Shown here: piece by piece, positions 6,329-7,844 of the stretch
Numbering within the stretch: position 1 is the first letter of the stretch
Layout of the letters: each line of letters opens with the position of its first letter
Source of the DNA: Planctomycetia bacterium
GTDB taxonomy: Bacteria > Planctomycetota > Planctomycetia > Gemmatales > Gemmataceae
Assembly (NCBI GenBank): GCA_005773755.1
Contig: SXHE01000286.1
Location: 1 to 7,844 of the forward strand
Direction of reading: 5' to 3'
Length of the DNA stretch: 7,844 nucleotides
The notes under the pieces: generated by a model
The model's input: the letters and a program-made list of their open reading frames with translations, nothing else
Database searches by the model: none
What the model was told of the DNA's origin: nothing
Program-made: the position numbers and the translations under genes

Positions 6329-6393
6329 GGCAGCGTCTTCGCAACGGCCTTGCGTGCTGATACACTTGGGCGAAACCACACCGGGGCTGCTCG

Positions 6394-7844
6394 ATGCGCC
6401 TGAAGTTCCTCGCCGCACTCGCGCTCGCACTCGTCGGCGATTCGGCGCGCGCCGCGGAGGTGTCGTTCGAGCGCGACGTGCTGCCGGTGCTGACCCGCGC
6501 CGGGTGCAACGCGGGCGCGTGCCACGGCAACCTGAACGGCAAGGGCGGCCTCAAACTGTCGCTCAAGGGCGAAGACGCCGCGGCCGACTTCGCGGCGCTC
6601 ACGCGCGACATGCTCGCCCGCCGCACCGACCCCATCCGCCCCGACGAAAGCCTGATGCTGAAGAAGGCGACCGCGCAGGTGCCGCACGAGGGCGGCGCGC
6701 GGTTCGCGCGCACCAGCGGCGAATACGCCGTCCTCCGCGACTGGATCGCTCGCGGCACGCGGTTCGACGAGCCCGGTGCGCCGGTGCTCGCGAAGCTGGT
6801 CGTATCGCCGACGAGCCAGATTCTGATTGACCCCGCCGACCGCTTCCGCGTCTCGGCGGTGGCGCACTTCGCGGACGGCACGACGCGCGACGCGACCGCG
6901 CTCGCGGCGTTCGAGTTCACCGCGGTCGGGGTCGCCAAGATTACGCCCAGCGGCGAGGTGATCCGCGAGCAGACCGGCGAAGTGGTACTGCTCGTCCGCT
7001 ACATGGGCGCGGTCGCGCCCGTGCGGGTCGTGTTCCTCCCGGATCGCCCCGTGCCCGACTTCGGCGCGGTGACGGCGAACAACAAGATCGATGAACTCGT
7101 CTTCGCGCAACTGAAGGAACTGCGGCTGAAGCCGGCCGACCTTGCCGCGGATCACGTCTTCCTGCGCCGCGCGTTCCTCGACGCCACCGGCGTGCTGCCC
7201 ACGCCCGACGAAACGCGAACCTTCCTCACGAGTACCGACCCGCGCAAGCGCGAGAAACTGATCGACGCGCTCCTCGCGCGGCCGGAGTTCGCGGAGTTCT
7301 GGGCGCAGAAGTGGTCCGACCTGCTCCGCAACGAGGAGAAGGCGCTCGACAAGAAGGGCGTCGCGGTGTTCTACCGGTGGATCACCGCGCAGCTCGCGGC
7401 GGATCGGCCGCTGAACGAGTTCGCACGCGACATCATCGCCGCCCGCGGCAGCACCTACGCCAACCCGCCCGCGAACTTCTGGCGCGCGGTCCGCGACCCG
7501 CTCATGCGCTCGGAGTCGGTCGCGCAGGTGTTCCTCGGTGTCCGCATCGGCTGCGCGCGGTGCCACAACCACCCGTTCGACCGGTGGACGATTGATGACT
7601 ACTACGGCTTCGCCGCGAACTTCGCCCGTGTCGATTACCGAGTGTTGGAAAACAAGAAGAAGGACGACCTCGACAAGCACGAGTTCGTCGGCGAACAGAT
7701 CGTGTGGCAGAACCGCACGGCGGAGATGCACAACCCGCGCACCAAGCAGAGCGCGAAGCCGCGGTTCCTCGGCGCGGTTACGCCGGACACCGCCGACGGT
7801 GACCGACTCACCGCGGTGGCCGACTGGATCGCGTCGAAGGACAA
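6394..7844 (+). CDS. Secreted DUF1549 (PSCyt2)/Big2 domain cytochrome-like protein, 3' end outside the window
   Basis: The first 483 residues of a protein that continues past the window edge. It begins with a signal peptide (1-21, cut near ARA-AE). A cytochrome-like region with CNAGACHG (38-45) runs to about 124, including PHEGGARF and EYAVLRDWIARG as in planctomycete cytochrome modules. A bacterial Ig-like Big2 region follows (about 134-216, with VSPTSQILIDPADRFRVSA). A DUF1549/PSCyt2 domain then runs from NNKIDELVFAQL (229-240) to CARCHNHPFDRWT (387-399), which contains a canonical CxxCH haem motif. A DUF1553 domain would normally come next and is presumably beyond 7844. These proteins are hugely expanded in Planctomycetes, usually next to a DUF1501 gene, and are thought to act in the periplasm or at the surface, perhaps in polysaccharide breakdown; the reaction is not established. 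ATG 6394 begins a good signal peptide but has only a weak GGGG upstream. It lies 65 bp after the TPR gene. Confidence 0.92.
   Translation, partial: MRLKFLAALALALVGDSARAAEVSFERDVLPVLTRAGCNAGACHGNLNGKGGLKLSLKGEDAAADFAALTRDMLARRTDPIRPDESLMLKKATAQVPHEGGARFARTSGEYAVLRDWIARGTRFDEPGAPVLAKLVVSPTSQILIDPADRFRVSAVAHFADGTTRDATALAAFEFTAVGVAKITPSGEVIREQTGEVVLLVRYMGAVAPVRVVFLPDRPVPDFGAVTANNKIDELVFAQLKELRLKPADLAADHVFLRRAFLDATGVLPTPDETRTFLTSTDPRKREKLIDALLARPEFAEFWAQKWSDLLRNEEKALDKKGVAVFYRWITAQLAADRPLNEFARDIIAARGSTYANPPANFWRAVRDPLMRSESVAQVFLGVRIGCARCHNHPFDRWTIDDYYGFAANFARVDYRVLENKKKDDLDKHEFVGEQIVWQNRTAEMHNPRTKQSAKPRFLGAVTPDTADGDRLTAVADWIASKD

Noticed and set aside
6274..7731. Minus-strand open frame of 485 codons opposite the DUF1549 gene
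   Set aside because: Low-complexity Arg/Glu/Val translation; the plus strand carries unmistakable signal peptide, cytochrome and PSCyt2 motifs.

Overview
The window looks like chromosomal DNA of a GC-rich planctomycete, probably Gemmata-like (family Gemmataceae). The evidence is two planctomycete-typical families (a DUF1571 secreted protein and a DUF1549-type cytochrome/Big2 protein), very high G+C with long antisense open frames, and an intergenic hairpin element of the kind scattered through such genomes. I see no rRNA, tRNA, CRISPR array, transposase, phage gene or recognisable defence system.

Layout. Positions 1-164 hold no gene I can support. A GC-rich hairpin at 165-188 looks like a terminator for the minus-strand block to its right. 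That block reads from 2768 leftwards: a secreted DUF1571 protein (2768-1965), a class I SAM methyltransferase of the CmoB/DUF1698 type (1883-1017), and a Bax inhibitor-1/YccA family membrane protein (951 to about 244). The last is broken: a TAA replaces the expected tyrosine codon 29, and the frame has no stop at its expected 3' end.

The 157-bp gap 2769-2925 separates this block from a divergent plus-strand gene, a lipoyl-free E2-like acyltransferase (2926-3696). The gap holds two identical copies of the palindrome CCGAT-TC-ATCGG, one close to each start codon, which suggests shared operator control. The acyltransferase converges on a minus-strand enoyl-CoA hydratase/isomerase (4457-3705) with only 8 bp between the stop codons. 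The hydratase is divergent from a glyoxalase II-like metallo-beta-lactamase-fold hydrolase (4554-5198). An acyltransferase, a crotonase and a thioester-type hydrolase side by side hint at acyl-CoA/thioester chemistry, but the three genes are not one transcription unit.

After a 102-bp nested hairpin element (5215-5316) comes a TPR protein with three C-terminal membrane helices, one of them carrying cysteines every fifth residue (5327-6328). The window ends inside a large secreted cytochrome-like protein with a Big2-like and a DUF1549 region (6394 to beyond 7844).

The observations most worth a second look are the doubly damaged Bax inhibitor gene, the twin palindromes in the divergent promoter region, and the regular cysteine ladder in the TPR membrane protein.
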